This document shows positions 34,985-44,562 of a stretch of DNA of 64,000 bases, piece after piece. The notes beneath the pieces are model-generated. The model saw only the letters and a list, made by a program, of their open reading frames with translations, was not told the DNA's origin and did not search any database. The translations under genes were made by a program, and so were the position numbers. Within the stretch, counting starts at the first letter, position 1, and every line of letters begins with the position of its first letter. Origin of the DNA: Bin87 sp965217175 (GTDB taxonomy: Bacteria > Chloroflexota > Dehalococcoidia > Lucifugimonadales > UBA3495); contig OZ244251.1 of NCBI GenBank assembly GCA_965217175.1, forward strand, positions 3,430,860 to 3,494,859, given 5' to 3'.

Positions 34985-36595
34985 TCAGCGCTGATGGTCG
35001 TGGCCCTCGCCGCCGGCTGGCGCTCCCCAGCCACCGCCACCGGGTGTCCGGATGCTCAAAATGTCGCCCGCCTCCACATCCAGGGTCTCTTTGCCGGCCA
35101 GATGCACCTCTTCGTAGCCGCCCCGGAGGAGTACGTTCTCCCCCTGATGGCCGTGGTGCCCTCCGTAATATCCGGGAGGAGCAAAACGCCGCCGCTCCGA
35201 GAGCACGGTAACTCGGGCCGGGCTTAGGAACTCCACTTCACGCACCAGGCCATCACCGCCCCGGTGCAATCCGTCGCCGCCGGACCCGCGACGCAGGGAA
35301 TAGCGACGCAGACGCAGCGGGAACGCGAATTCCAGGGCTTCGACCGGAGTGTTCAACGTATTGGTCATGTGAGTGTGGATGCCGGAAATGCCATCTTTAT
35401 CCGGCCGGGCTCCCATGCCGCCGCCAATTGTTTCATAGTAAACGTAGGGTTTGTCGCGAGATATGTCGTGGCCACCGATGATCATGTTGTTCATCGTGCC
35501 CTGGGACGACGCCGGGATCCGGTCTGGCAGCGCCTGGCTCATGGCGGCCAGTAGCACATCCGTAATGCGCTGGGAGGTTTCCACGTTGCCGCCCGCTACG
35601 CCCCGTTGGGGGAGTGGATCGACCAGGCTGCCCCGGGGGGTAATAACTTCTACCGGGCGCAGGCAGCCCTGATTGGCTGGCGCTTCGCTGCCAACCACGC
35701 ACCTGATGACGTACAGGCTGGCGGACACGGTTACGGCTCGCGGAGCGTTGATGCAACCGGGCCGATGATCGGCGGTACCGGTGAAATCAATGGTCATTCG
35801 ATCATCTTCCACGGTTACGGCCACCTTAATGACCACGGGTTCTTGAGTCAATCCGTCGTCATCCATGTAGTCAGTCACCCGGTAGGTGCCGTTGGGAATT
35901 TCGGCAATGGCGCGGCGGGTGAGCCGTTCAGAATAGTCGAGCAGGGCATCCATGTGCTCATGGGTATCGGGCAGCCCATAGCGTTCGGCAATTTCGGTGA
36001 GGCGTTTTTCACCGACGCGGATGGACGCGATCTGTGCGGCCAGGTCGCCTCGCCGATCATCCGGTGTGCGCGAGTTGCGACAGATCAGGGCGATAATCTC
36101 CTGGTTGAGTCGTCCACCGCGAGACAACTTCAATGGCGGGATGATCAGTCCTTCCTGGTACAGCTCGGTCGACAGGGGCATCGACCCGGGGGCCATCCCT
36201 CCCACATCGGAGTGGTGGCCGCGGTTGCTGACGTATCCAATGAGGGTTTTTGCGCCGTCGGTCTCGATGAAAGCCGGCGCAACCAGCGTAATGTCGGGCA
36301 AATGGGAACCACCCAGATACGGGTCGTTCAGGATGACGATATCGCCCTGACGCAGGCCCCGCGGGAAGGTCTGCAGGGCGGCCTGAACCGACGCTGGCAT
36401 CGCTCCCAGGTGCACGGGTTGATGCGCTGCCTGCGCCACCATCTCGGCCTGCGGGTTGAACAGCGCGCATGAAAAGTCCTGTCGCTCTTTCATGTTTGTG
36501 GAGTAGCTGGTCCGCTGCAGCGCCACTCCCATCTCCTCCGAAACGGAGATGAACATGTTTTTGAACACTTCGAGGCTGATGGCATCAACGGACAT
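34985..36595 (-). CDS. Hydantoinase B / N-methylhydantoinase beta-type subunit
   Basis: The 536-residue protein belongs to the HyuB/oxoprolinase B family. It has SEEMGVALQRTSYSTNMKER, ALFNPQAEMVAQAAHQPVHL, VILNDPYLGGSHLPDITLV and YETIGGGMGARPDKDGISGI with HTHMTNTLNTPVEALE at the C-terminus. It ends in SIRTPGGGGWG. It normally works with a HyuA-type ATP-dependent subunit, which is encoded 1 kb upstream past a PIG-L gene. Confidence 0.92.
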   Translation of the reverse strand: MSVDAISLEVFKNMFISVSEEMGVALQRTSYSTNMKERQDFSCALFNPQAEMVAQAAHQPVHLGAMPASVQAALQTFPRGLRQGDIVILNDPYLGGSHLPDITLVAPAFIETDGAKTLIGYVSNRGHHSDVGGMAPGSMPLSTELYQEGLIIPPLKLSRGGRLNQEIIALICRNSRTPDDRRGDLAAQIASIRVGEKRLTEIAERYGLPDTHEHMDALLDYSERLTRRAIAEIPNGTYRVTDYMDDDGLTQEPVVIKVAVTVEDDRMTIDFTGTADHRPGCINAPRAVTVSASLYVIRCVVGSEAPANQGCLRPVEVITPRGSLVDPLPQRGVAGGNVETSQRITDVLLAAMSQALPDRIPASSQGTMNNMIIGGHDISRDKPYVYYETIGGGMGARPDKDGISGIHTHMTNTLNTPVEALEFAFPLRLRRYSLRRGSGGDGLHRGGDGLVREVEFLSPARVTVLSERRRFAPPGYYGGHHGHQGENVLLRGGYEEVHLAGKETLDVEAGDILSIRTPGGGGWGAPAGGEGHDHQR

Positions 36596-36710
36596 GGCGG
36601 TTATTGACTCCCGGGGATGGCTGGAAAACGGGGTGGCTGCTTGAAGAGACTTTTAGTTAGAAACGAAACCGGCCGGCGACGGACCAATGGTGTTGGCGCG
36701 ACCACGTCTC

Positions 36711-37529
36711 TCATATCGCGGCCAACAGATCAACCGCGCCCGGAGGGGTCACCAGCTGATAGAACTCCGTGCCCATCAACATGTTCACTACGTCATCAGG
36801 CAATTGGTGGAAAGGACCTGAGTCATGCAGCTGGGTGCGGTGACAGGACAAAGACCGCAATTTCACATCCACCCACTGCATAACATCGACGGTAGTGGTT
36901 ACGTCTGAGTCTGGAGTACCCAGTTCGTCGATTGCCTCGGCGGCGAACGGGGGTGTGATGTTTCGGTCGGCCATTTCCTGCCACCAGCGGCGAAACACGT
37001 CGCGGGGGAAACAGACGTAATACAACAGCGGAGTGGCCCCGTCCGGATCGGCGACGCGGGACACCGCAGCAGTGGCGTGGGCAGACATGGTTATATGATC
37101 CGGATGCCCATACCCACCGGTAGGGTCGTGGGTCAGTACAACATGAGGATTGGTCTCCCGCATGATACTTTCCAAATCGGCCAGAACAACGTCGCGGTCG
37201 GAGTTGCAATATGCCCGCGGGTGCCGGTTGTCCTCGGTGCCGTCCATCCCGCTATCACGGTAATCCAGGAACCGCACGTCGGGGATGCCGGTGACGTCCA
37301 TGGCGTTCCGCAATTCCTGTTTACGCACCTGCCAAAGATTCTCGGGAGTGGCCAGCGACGGGTCGCTGATTTCGCCAACATCGCCGTTGGTGGCGCAAAC
37401 GAGCGTAACCCGGGCGCCGCCGGCGGCCAGCTTGGCCAGCAACCCGCCCGATGCAAACCCCTCATCATCCGGATGCGCAAAACAGGCCAGGACGGAAAGT
37501 CGCGACAGGTTGTTGGTTGATGCGCTCAT
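36711..37529 (-). CDS. PIG-L family (LmbE-type) deacetylase
   Basis: The 272-residue protein has a zinc-binding AHPDDEGFASGG at about residue 18, a DVRFLDYRDSGMDGT segment, and HDPTGGYGHPDHITMSAHAT carrying the HxxH-type second metal motif. It looks more like the MshB/mycothiol conjugate amidase side of the family than the first PIG-L gene does. The ATG at 37529 is preferred (MSASTNNLSRLSVLACF). It is placed between HyuA and HyuB, 27 nt after HyuA, so it is probably in the same transcript. Confidence 0.87.
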   Translation of the reverse strand: MSASTNNLSRLSVLACFAHPDDEGFASGGLLAKLAAGGARVTLVCATNGDVGEISDPSLATPENLWQVRKQELRNAMDVTGIPDVRFLDYRDSGMDGTEDNRHPRAYCNSDRDVVLADLESIMRETNPHVVLTHDPTGGYGHPDHITMSAHATAAVSRVADPDGATPLLYYVCFPRDVFRRWWQEMADRNITPPFAAEAIDELGTPDSDVTTTVDVMQWVDVKLRSLSCHRTQLHDSGPFHQLPDDVVNMLMGTEFYQLVTPPGAVDLLAAI

Positions 37530-37556
37530 TTCAGACTCACTCGTATCGAATACCAA

Positions 37557-39563
37557 TCAGGCGGGTTCCAGCAGCAGGTTGCCGTAGGGGTCAACTACCC
37601 CAGTCCAGTCGGGCGGGATAACGATCGTAGTATCGAGCTGCAGCAACAGCGCCGGCCCTGGAACCCTGTTGCCAGTCTCCAACCGATTCCGATCGTACAA
37701 TAAGGTGTCCACGCGACCGCCCGGGAAGACAACCTCGGCGGAGCCGGTGGCGGCGTGGGCGGCGTCCCCGCCAACGTACGCGGCAGGTTCCATTTCAGGT
37801 TTGTCGACGGGAAGTTCGAGCTTGAGCCGCAGGTTGACTACCTCGATGGGCAGGGAACGGTCGGCATACCCGAATCGTTGCAGGTGGGAAGCATAGAAAC
37901 CGGAGGAAATAGTGCGGGTCAGATCGCCGCGACCGGTGAGAGACGGGCAATCCACTGTTATCTCGAATGACTGGCCCACGTAACGCACATCAAGGAACCG
38001 GCGAGCGGTCATGCCATCTGCCGGCAAACCCTCTTCGAAAAGCTCCGCTCTCGCCTGGCCTTCCATGCCGTGGAACTCCTCTTCGAGCCGGTCTTTGTCC
38101 AGGGCATCGCCGCGCAACATTACGGTACGCGAATAATCCTTGACCACGTCGGCGATGGCTACGCCCAACGCCGACAGGATGCCAGGATGAGCAGGAACCA
38201 AAACTCTGGGGATTCCCAGTTCAGCAGCCAGTTCGCAGGCGTGCATTGGCCCGGCTCCGCCGAACGGGACCAGCGTAAACTCCCGCGGGTCGTAGCCACG
38301 TTCCAAGGATATGGAACGGATGGCGCGTTCCATGTTGGAGTTGACGACGCGAATGATTCCCAACGCCGTATCGGTTACCGAAGCGCCCACATCGCCCGAC
38401 AAATCAGCCATCAACCCTTCTGCCCGCTCCCGGTCCAGCACCATCCGGCCGCCGAGAAATTCGTCGGCACGCAATCGACCCAGCGTGAGATTGGCGTCGG
38501 TAACCGTGATCCTGTCGCCGTGGCCATAGCATGCTGGTCCGGGCTCAGCGCCCGCCGATTGCGGGCCAACCACCAGGGCGCCACCTGAATCAACCCGCGC
38601 AATCGACCCTCCGCCAGCTCCCACCGTGTGGATTTCTATCATGGGGACGCTGACCGGATATCCGCCCAAATTTGCCGATGTGGTTTCTTTGATACGACCC
38701 GGACACAGGGAGACGTCGGTAGAGGTCCCACCCATATCCAGGGTAATGATGTCGGGAAAGCCGGCCTGCACGCCAGTATAAAAAGCGCCAACCACGCCGC
38801 CGGCCGGCCCGCTCAGAATAGTTCTAACCGGCTGCTCGGCCCCCAGGCGCGCGGTGATACTGCCACCGGATGATTGCATAATGCGCAGCCCGCTTCCCAA
38901 AACCTCTTCCAGTTCGGTCAAATACCGGGCCATCACCGGGCCCACGTACGAATTGACAACCACCGTGCTGGTCCGCTCGTATTCACGAAATTCCGGCAGT
39001 ATCCTGGAAGATATGGAGATGAACGGGCGACCGGGAAGCCGGGATAAATGGTTGGCCAGAATTTCCTCATGGGCCGGGTTCAGAAACGAGAACAGGAAAG
39101 ATACGGCAATACCATCCACATCTTCCTGTTCCAGCAGCGTCAACAGGGACTGCACAGATTCTGGGGTCAGGTCCTCCAGGATGGCGCCGGTGTAGTCAAC
39201 GCGCTCCAGCAACCCGAAGCGCAATTCCGAAGGGGCCAACGGTGGCGGCCTTTCCATTGACAGGTCATAGAGGTCGGCCCGATTTTGCCGGCCGATTTCC
39301 AGAACGTCCTCAAACCCCAGGGTAGTAACCAGCGCGGTGCGTCCGCCCTTGCCTTCCAGCAGGGCGTTGGTGGCGACCGTGCTGCCGTGGACGAAGTCTG
39401 CATCGTTCACGTTGACGCCCGTGTCGGTAATGCCCGTGACAATGCCGTGCGACGGATTTGACGGCGTGGAAGGCAGTTTATGAATGACCAGACGGCCATT
39501 CTCCAGAACGGCTATATCGGTGAAGGTCCCGCCGACATCAATGCCAACAACGGTTCGCGTCAT
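37557..39563 (-). CDS. Hydantoinase A / N-methylhydantoinase alpha-type subunit
   Basis: The 668-residue protein belongs to the HyuA/oxoprolinase A family of ATP-dependent hydantoinases. It has TVVGIDVGGTFTDIAVLENG, FVHGSTVATNALLEGKGGRT, ISSRILPEFREYERTSTVVV, and the ATPase-like PAGGVVGAFYTG and LDMGGTSTDVSLC. The ATG at 39563 fits the family start; the upstream in-frame extension has no conserved residues. It works with HyuB to open cyclic amides with ATP. Confidence 0.93.
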   Translation of the reverse strand: MTRTVVGIDVGGTFTDIAVLENGRLVIHKLPSTPSNPSHGIVTGITDTGVNVNDADFVHGSTVATNALLEGKGGRTALVTTLGFEDVLEIGRQNRADLYDLSMERPPPLAPSELRFGLLERVDYTGAILEDLTPESVQSLLTLLEQEDVDGIAVSFLFSFLNPAHEEILANHLSRLPGRPFISISSRILPEFREYERTSTVVVNSYVGPVMARYLTELEEVLGSGLRIMQSSGGSITARLGAEQPVRTILSGPAGGVVGAFYTGVQAGFPDIITLDMGGTSTDVSLCPGRIKETTSANLGGYPVSVPMIEIHTVGAGGGSIARVDSGGALVVGPQSAGAEPGPACYGHGDRITVTDANLTLGRLRADEFLGGRMVLDRERAEGLMADLSGDVGASVTDTALGIIRVVNSNMERAIRSISLERGYDPREFTLVPFGGAGPMHACELAAELGIPRVLVPAHPGILSALGVAIADVVKDYSRTVMLRGDALDKDRLEEEFHGMEGQARAELFEEGLPADGMTARRFLDVRYVGQSFEITVDCPSLTGRGDLTRTISSGFYASHLQRFGYADRSLPIEVVNLRLKLELPVDKPEMEPAAYVGGDAAHAATGSAEVVFPGGRVDTLLYDRNRLETGNRVPGPALLLQLDTTIVIPPDWTGVVDPYGNLLLEPA

Positions 39564-39624
39564 CTCGGCGTTGACCCCGCGATTGCCTCGCGGCATATCC
39601 AGAAATCACAGGCGTGGTGAGCCA

Positions 39625-40353
39625 CTATTTCCCCTCTTCCAGCTCGATTCGCAATCTCTTGTTTATTCGCCCCTTGCTCTCGTGTCCAACCACCCGTATA
39701 CGACCCACCTCGCGAGTGTTGCGGACGTGGGTGCCACCGTCGGCCTGAAGGTCAAGTCCCGTTATATCGATAGTGCGAACTTCGGAGATAGCCGGCGGGA
39801 GCAGGTTTACTTTGGTGCGGATCAGGTCGGGGTGAGCATCGGCGGCAGATCTATGGAGGTAGTCAACGTTGATATCCCTCTCCTGAGCAACTTCCAGGTT
39901 TATGGTCGTCTCTATTTCGTGAGCGAATTCGGCGGACATATTTTCGAGTTCGAAATCCATGCGAGCGGCCCCCGGGCGCATATCGCCGCCGGTTACCAGG
40001 GCGCCGTAATCACGCCATACCACTCCGCAAAGGATATGCAGCGCGGTGTGCGTGCGCATCAGTTGGTAGCGCCGGTCCCAATCTATAGCAGCGCGTACGG
40101 TTGTTCCTACCGTCAAGGCTGGTTCACCTGGCACCGTGTGAACCACCGACCCACTCACCCGGCCAACTTTGGTAACGGCGCACGAATTTCCCGTCGCGAG
40201 ATCCGTCAGGGTTCCCGTATCGCACGGTTGACCGCCACCGCCGGCGTAAAATACCGTTTGATCCAAAATCACCCCACCGTCGTCCGAAACCCCGGTCACG
40301 ACCGCGTCGGTTTGCTGCATATATGCATCATCCAGGAACAACAGCTTGGTCAT
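39625..40353 (-). CDS. AlaX-type alanyl-tRNA editing protein
   Basis: The 242-residue trans-editing protein hydrolyses mischarged Ser- or Gly-tRNA-Ala. It has the AlaRS-like barrel (DQTVFYAGGGGQPCDTGTL), the zinc motif RTHTALHIL, and DLQADGGTHVRNTREVGRIR near the end. AlaRS editing domains have CxGTH here, so Cys is replaced by Asp in this copy; other AlaX proteins vary at this place too. It is divergent from dnaN and starts the minus-strand hydantoinase cluster. Confidence 0.9.
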   Translation of the reverse strand: MTKLLFLDDAYMQQTDAVVTGVSDDGGVILDQTVFYAGGGGQPCDTGTLTDLATGNSCAVTKVGRVSGSVVHTVPGEPALTVGTTVRAAIDWDRRYQLMRTHTALHILCGVVWRDYGALVTGGDMRPGAARMDFELENMSAEFAHEIETTINLEVAQERDINVDYLHRSAADAHPDLIRTKVNLLPPAISEVRTIDITGLDLQADGGTHVRNTREVGRIRVVGHESKGRINKRLRIELEEGK

Positions 40354-40413
40354 CGTCTCCTCGCCAAAAGATCAGGTTATCGGTGGATGCCGCCCATTGT
40401 TAGCGCAACGGTT

Positions 40414-40467
40414 ATTATAGCAACGGTGATTCCGTCGTGGGGCTGGCATTCGCCAGCGTGATATAAT
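40414..40467. promoter_or_regulatory. Divergent -10 elements between alaX and dnaN
   Basis: A TATAAT on the minus strand (40419-40414) faces alaX and one on the plus strand (40462-40467) faces dnaN. No clear -35 hexamers accompany them. The dnaN start is 32 nt after its -10. Confidence 0.5.
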
Positions 40468-40498
40468 TCACAAAATTCTGCATTGATAAGGTTTTTCA

Positions 40499-41671
40499 AT
40501 GATGAAACTGTCTTGCCTTCAGGAAAACCTTGCCCGAGGGTTGGCAACGGTAGGTCGCGCGGTCGCCAGCCGGTCAACGCTTCCGATTACGCAAAACGTC
40601 CTGCTCAAGACCGACCAGGGCATGCTGATGCTGTCCGCCACCAACCTGGAAATTGCCATAACCACCTGGATCGGCGCAATGATAGAAGAAGAAGGCGCAA
40701 TCACGGTCCCGCACCGCCTGCTCGCCGACCTGGTGAATTCCCTCCCCAACGACCGCATCGACCTTGACCTGGAAGGTCCAGACGTCGAAGGCGAAGATGG
40801 GACAACCGTAGCCGGGAACGTGCTGCATCTGACCTGCGGCCGCGCGGTGGCCCACATGAACGGCGCTGATCCCGCAGATTTCCCACCGGTGCCGCAGGTC
40901 GGAGAGGGCACTGCAACCAACATCGACCCCGCGGTTCTGCGCTCGGGAATCGGATTGGTGGCTTTCTCGGCGGCCAGTGACGAGTCGCGTCCGGTTCTGA
41001 CTGGTGTCGAAGTCAAACTGCATGAGTCCAGCCTGGTGATGGCCGCTGCGGATGGTTTCCGATTGGCGGTGTACACGGGCCAACTGGCTCAACCGGTCGA
41101 ACAGGACCTCCAGGTCATCGTGCCGGCTCGCACGTTGCAGGAAGTACAGCGGTTGGTATCGGAACAGACCGCCCCGGTGCAGGTAACGCTTTCGCCGGAG
41201 CGGGGCCAGGTGATGTTCAAATTGGAAAACGTTGAACTGGTTTCTCAACTATTACAGGGAAGTTTTCCCAATTACGAACAATTGATTCCCGCGAGCTACG
41301 AAACCAGGGCGGTGATGGAACTGGACGATTTGAAGAGGGCCACACAGTCCGCCGCTGTGTTCGCCCGCGACGGCAGCAATATCGTGCGCATGGAGATGAT
41401 GCCGGAAGGGTCCACCGAAGGCGGCCGTCTCAAGGTCTCCGCCCGGTCTGAAGAAGTTGGGGACAATCTGGATGAACTGGATATCGAGCAGATGGATGGT
41501 GAGGACGCCAAGATCGCGTTCAACGTCCGATACCTGCAAGACATCGTGAACGTGTTGGGGCGGGGCAAAGTCGCCATCGAAGTCACCAACTCATCCAGCC
41601 CGGGAGTATTTCGTCCGGCCGAATCAGACAGCTATGTGCACGTCGTGATGCCAATGTACGTTCAGTGGTGA
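40499..41671 (+). CDS. dnaN: DNA polymerase III beta sliding clamp
   Basis: The 390-residue protein has three clamp domains: MKLSCLQENLARGLATVGRA with RSTLPITQNVLL, the central VAFSAASDESRPVLTGVEVK, and the C-terminal NVRYLQDIVNVL with a terminal VHVVMPMYVQW. Length and end match the family. The start can be the first or second ATG (40499 or 40502). No dnaA or recF lies beside it. Downstream begins the mobile island. Confidence 0.96.
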   Translation: MMKLSCLQENLARGLATVGRAVASRSTLPITQNVLLKTDQGMLMLSATNLEIAITTWIGAMIEEEGAITVPHRLLADLVNSLPNDRIDLDLEGPDVEGEDGTTVAGNVLHLTCGRAVAHMNGADPADFPPVPQVGEGTATNIDPAVLRSGIGLVAFSAASDESRPVLTGVEVKLHESSLVMAAADGFRLAVYTGQLAQPVEQDLQVIVPARTLQEVQRLVSEQTAPVQVTLSPERGQVMFKLENVELVSQLLQGSFPNYEQLIPASYETRAVMELDDLKRATQSAAVFARDGSNIVRMEMMPEGSTEGGRLKVSARSEEVGDNLDELDIEQMDGEDAKIAFNVRYLQDIVNVLGRGKVAIEVTNSSSPGVFRPAESDSYVHVVMPMYVQW

Positions 41672-41993
41672 ATACCCGGGGGTCGACGACCCCCATCACC
41701 ACCATCCGTTCTTTCGTGCCCACAATGCGGATCTTGAACCGGCGCAACAGCGCCCTTACTCCGTCACTATCCAGATTGTCAACCGCCTCGGCGAAACGCT
41801 CGAAGCACGCCCGGATTCTGCTCTCCACCTCCACCGCATCCTCGTTCAACCTTTGCTGCTTTTCCAGTAATTCCAACTCCCGCAGATAACCGTCCTCCAA
41901 GTTGTTGATCGGACGGATCAAGTTCTCGAACATATCCTGATTAATCAACTCCTTAGCTCTTTGCATCGCAAGGATCTCGTCTGATTCGTGCAT
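41672..41993 (-). pseudogene. Remnant of a serine-recombinase C-terminal region
   Basis: The readable peptide (MQRAKELINQDMFENLIRPI, then a coiled-coil ELLEKQQRLNEDAVEVESRI and DSDGVRALLRRFKIRIVGTK) is like the C-terminal coiled-coil and beta segment of large serine recombinases. The frame runs on into antisense of dnaN, so its natural end is lost and no catalytic domain is left. It marks the left edge of the island. The assignment is moderate because the region is poorly conserved even in intact family members. Confidence 0.45.
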
Positions 41994-42034
41994 TTCCCGA
42001 TCTCCCGTTTGAGGCGCTTGATCTCCTGGCCTAG

Positions 42035-43090
42035 CAGCGTGTCCGAGAAAAACGGTTGTTGAGACGTTTCGGGTATGATGGGTTGAGCATCAAACCAATT
42101 GAGGCGGCGATGAGCAAGACCTACCTTCCCTACGATCCCGACCAGCAGTTGCTGCTGCCGGCGGCCCTGCAGGAGTGGCTGCCGGGTGACCATCTGGCCT
42201 ACTTCATCTCCGATGTGGTGGACCAACTGGACCCCCGCTTTCGCGGGGGCAGGCTCTCTCGGAGATCACGGCGCGTTACGAGGGAGAAAGGCGCGGTGGG
42301 CCGCCTTACCATCCTCGGATGATGGTCAAGGTGCTGCTCTACGGCTACTGCATCGGGGTGGCGTCATCGCGGCGCATTGCCCAACGCCTCCACCAGGACA
42401 TCGCCTTTCGGGTGCTGGCGGCGAACAACGCTCCAGACTTCCGCACCATCTCCGACTTCCGCAAGGACCACCTGGCGGCGTTGACGGGTCTGTTTCTGCA
42501 GGTGCTGGCGCTGTGCCAGCGGGCGGGGCTGGTGAAGCTGGGCCACGTGGCGTTGGACGGCACCAAGGTCAGGGCCAACGCATCCAAGCACAAGGCGATG
42601 AGTTATAAACGCATGAAAGAGAAGGAAGCGCAGTTGGCGGCGGAGGTGGCGGAGTTGCTGCGGCGGGCCCAGGAGGTGGATGAGGAGGAGGACCGCAGGT
42701 ACGGCCAGGACAAGCGTGGAGACGAGTTGCCGGAGGAACTGGCCTTTCGGGAAGGCCGGTTGGAGAAAATACGGGAGGCGATGGCGGCGTTGGAAGCCGA
42801 GGCTCAGGCGGCGGCGGAACAGGCCGAGGTCGAAGGCAAGACCCATCCTGGGGTGCCCGAGGACAAAGCCCAGCGCAACTTCACCGATGCTGAGTCCCGC
42901 ATCATGCCTGGGCCGGGTGGCCGGGACTTCCAGCAGGCGTACAACTGTCAGGCGGTGGTGGACCATGCCCGCCAGGTCATCGTGGCGGCCCGGGCCACCA
43001 ACCAGTCCTCGGACAAACAGCAGGCGGTAGGCATGATTGAGGAAGCCATCAGCAACACCGGCGCAGTGCCCAGGGAAGTATCCGCCGACG
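42035..43090 (+). mobile_element. IS1182-type insertion sequence remnant (left end only)
   Basis: The left end probably begins after CTAG (42031-42034) with CAGCGTGTCCGAGAAA. The element carries a broken transposase and ends abruptly near 43090 without a recognisable right terminal repeat. Beyond that point the plus strand is antisense to a GLUG-repeat gene, so the junction is a deletion or recombination scar with a shared TCCGCCGACGC-like stretch. Confidence 0.65.
42110..43090 (+). pseudogene. IS1182-family transposase, frameshifted and truncated
   Basis: The N-terminus MSKTYLPYDPDQQLLLPAAL and the following AYFISDVVDQLD are normal. Then a GC-rich palindromic insert (about 42231-42253) breaks the frame. 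The correct frame resumes with LSEITARYEGE and MMVKVLLYGYC (about 42260 on). The first catalytic Asp is in HVALDGTKVRANASKHKAM. The coding sequence stops at SADA, the second catalytic region, so the last third with the Glu is missing. Nonfunctional. Confidence 0.8.
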
Positions 43091-44562
43091 CTGTCCGACT
43101 GCCCCGACGCGCCAGTATCCCAGTAGCTGTCCGCAAAGGTTCCGAGGCTCGACCCGATCAGGCCGCCGATGTAGTTACCTCCGGCTTCTCCCGAGACTGG
43201 TCCGGTGGCATAGCTGTCGGTGATCCCCGGTATCCCCGGTGTAGCCCACCAGCCCTCCGAAGCCGTTGAACACAATACTCCTGGACTCCACAAGGATGCC
43301 GCCCACCGCCGTGACACTGCCCGTGGCGTAACTGGCCATGATGGACTCACCGCTGTTGCCCGTGAGACCGCCGACATATCCACCGTGGGCTGAAACGTCG
43401 GCGGAGGCTTAGCTGGCTACGATGCTGCCCACGACGTTGCTGCCGAGCAGACCCCTACCCACCAGGTGCCCACTACCGACCCTCCCGACGTATAACTCAT
43501 TGAAACCTTACCTAGGTGTTCGCCGGCCAGGGTGCCCGTGAGCTGATCGCCGGTAATGTGCGGCGACTCCAGACCCACGTTGCGGATCACGCTGCCGTAA
43601 CCGGTAGCGCCAAAAGGCCAACGTAGTCGGTGCTGGGGCGGTTGATTAAAGACGTTGGAGATGGTGTGGCCGTTGCCGTGCAAGGTGGCTTCAAAGGGAT
43701 TCCTGGAGCGACCCCCGATGGATTGCAAGCCCTTGCCGCCGTTCCAGTAATGGTCGCCCGACCCGGCGGAACCGTCACCGTTGGTATCCAAGTCCAGGTT
43801 GGAGATCAATTCGTAGCCGATGCACCCCGATGAGGTACAACCCATCCCGGCCGAGACGCCCACAAAAACCATGGAGTAAGCGCGGTTCGTAGAGTCGCCG
43901 TCTCCGTCCAGGTCCCAGCGGATGGCGTCCAACTGCCGCAAGGTGGAGACTTCTATCAACCCGTCATCATCCGCATCGTAATCAAAGTGCGCCGGTGGTA
44001 ACTTTGCGAATCCCCATCCCCATGTATTATTGGTTGCAATCCCCCTGCGTTCGGCGCCGTGGGTAAGATAATCCACCACTTCGGGCGGGCTAAGGTAGGG
44101 AACTGCCTGGCGGACCGAAGCAACGAGGCCAGCCAAATGCGGCGCTGCCTGGCTGGTCCCATTAAAAATGCCATCCCACGCTGTTGAATATCCCTGATCC
44201 AGGCCGACCAGATCCGGTTTGGTTCTACCGTCTGGCGTGGGCCCTACACTGCTAAAATATTCTATCTGCAATGGGGTTCGCCAATCCATCGCTCCGATTG
44301 CCATCATGCCGCGGTTGGCGCTTTCGGCCGGGTTGCCTATACTTCCGTGCGTATAGTACGTGTACGTATGCTGGTTGACCGTTTGCAGTTGCATCCACGT
44401 CGGCATGGGGCCGGAGTACAGCTTTACTTGGATGTAGTACTGGCCGTCCTGGCTGGGTGTCCAGGAGATCCATTCATATGGGGTGTCGCCGGGGTTTCCA
44501 GATTGGTGCGCGTGGCTCTGCCAGGCTATGCTGCCATCCGAATGGAACAGATACAGGTCTAG

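Noticed and set aside
35606..36472. 288-residue plus-strand open frame inside hyuB
   Set aside because: Antisense of a well-conserved HyuB gene; composition and lack of a ribosome-binding site argue against coding.
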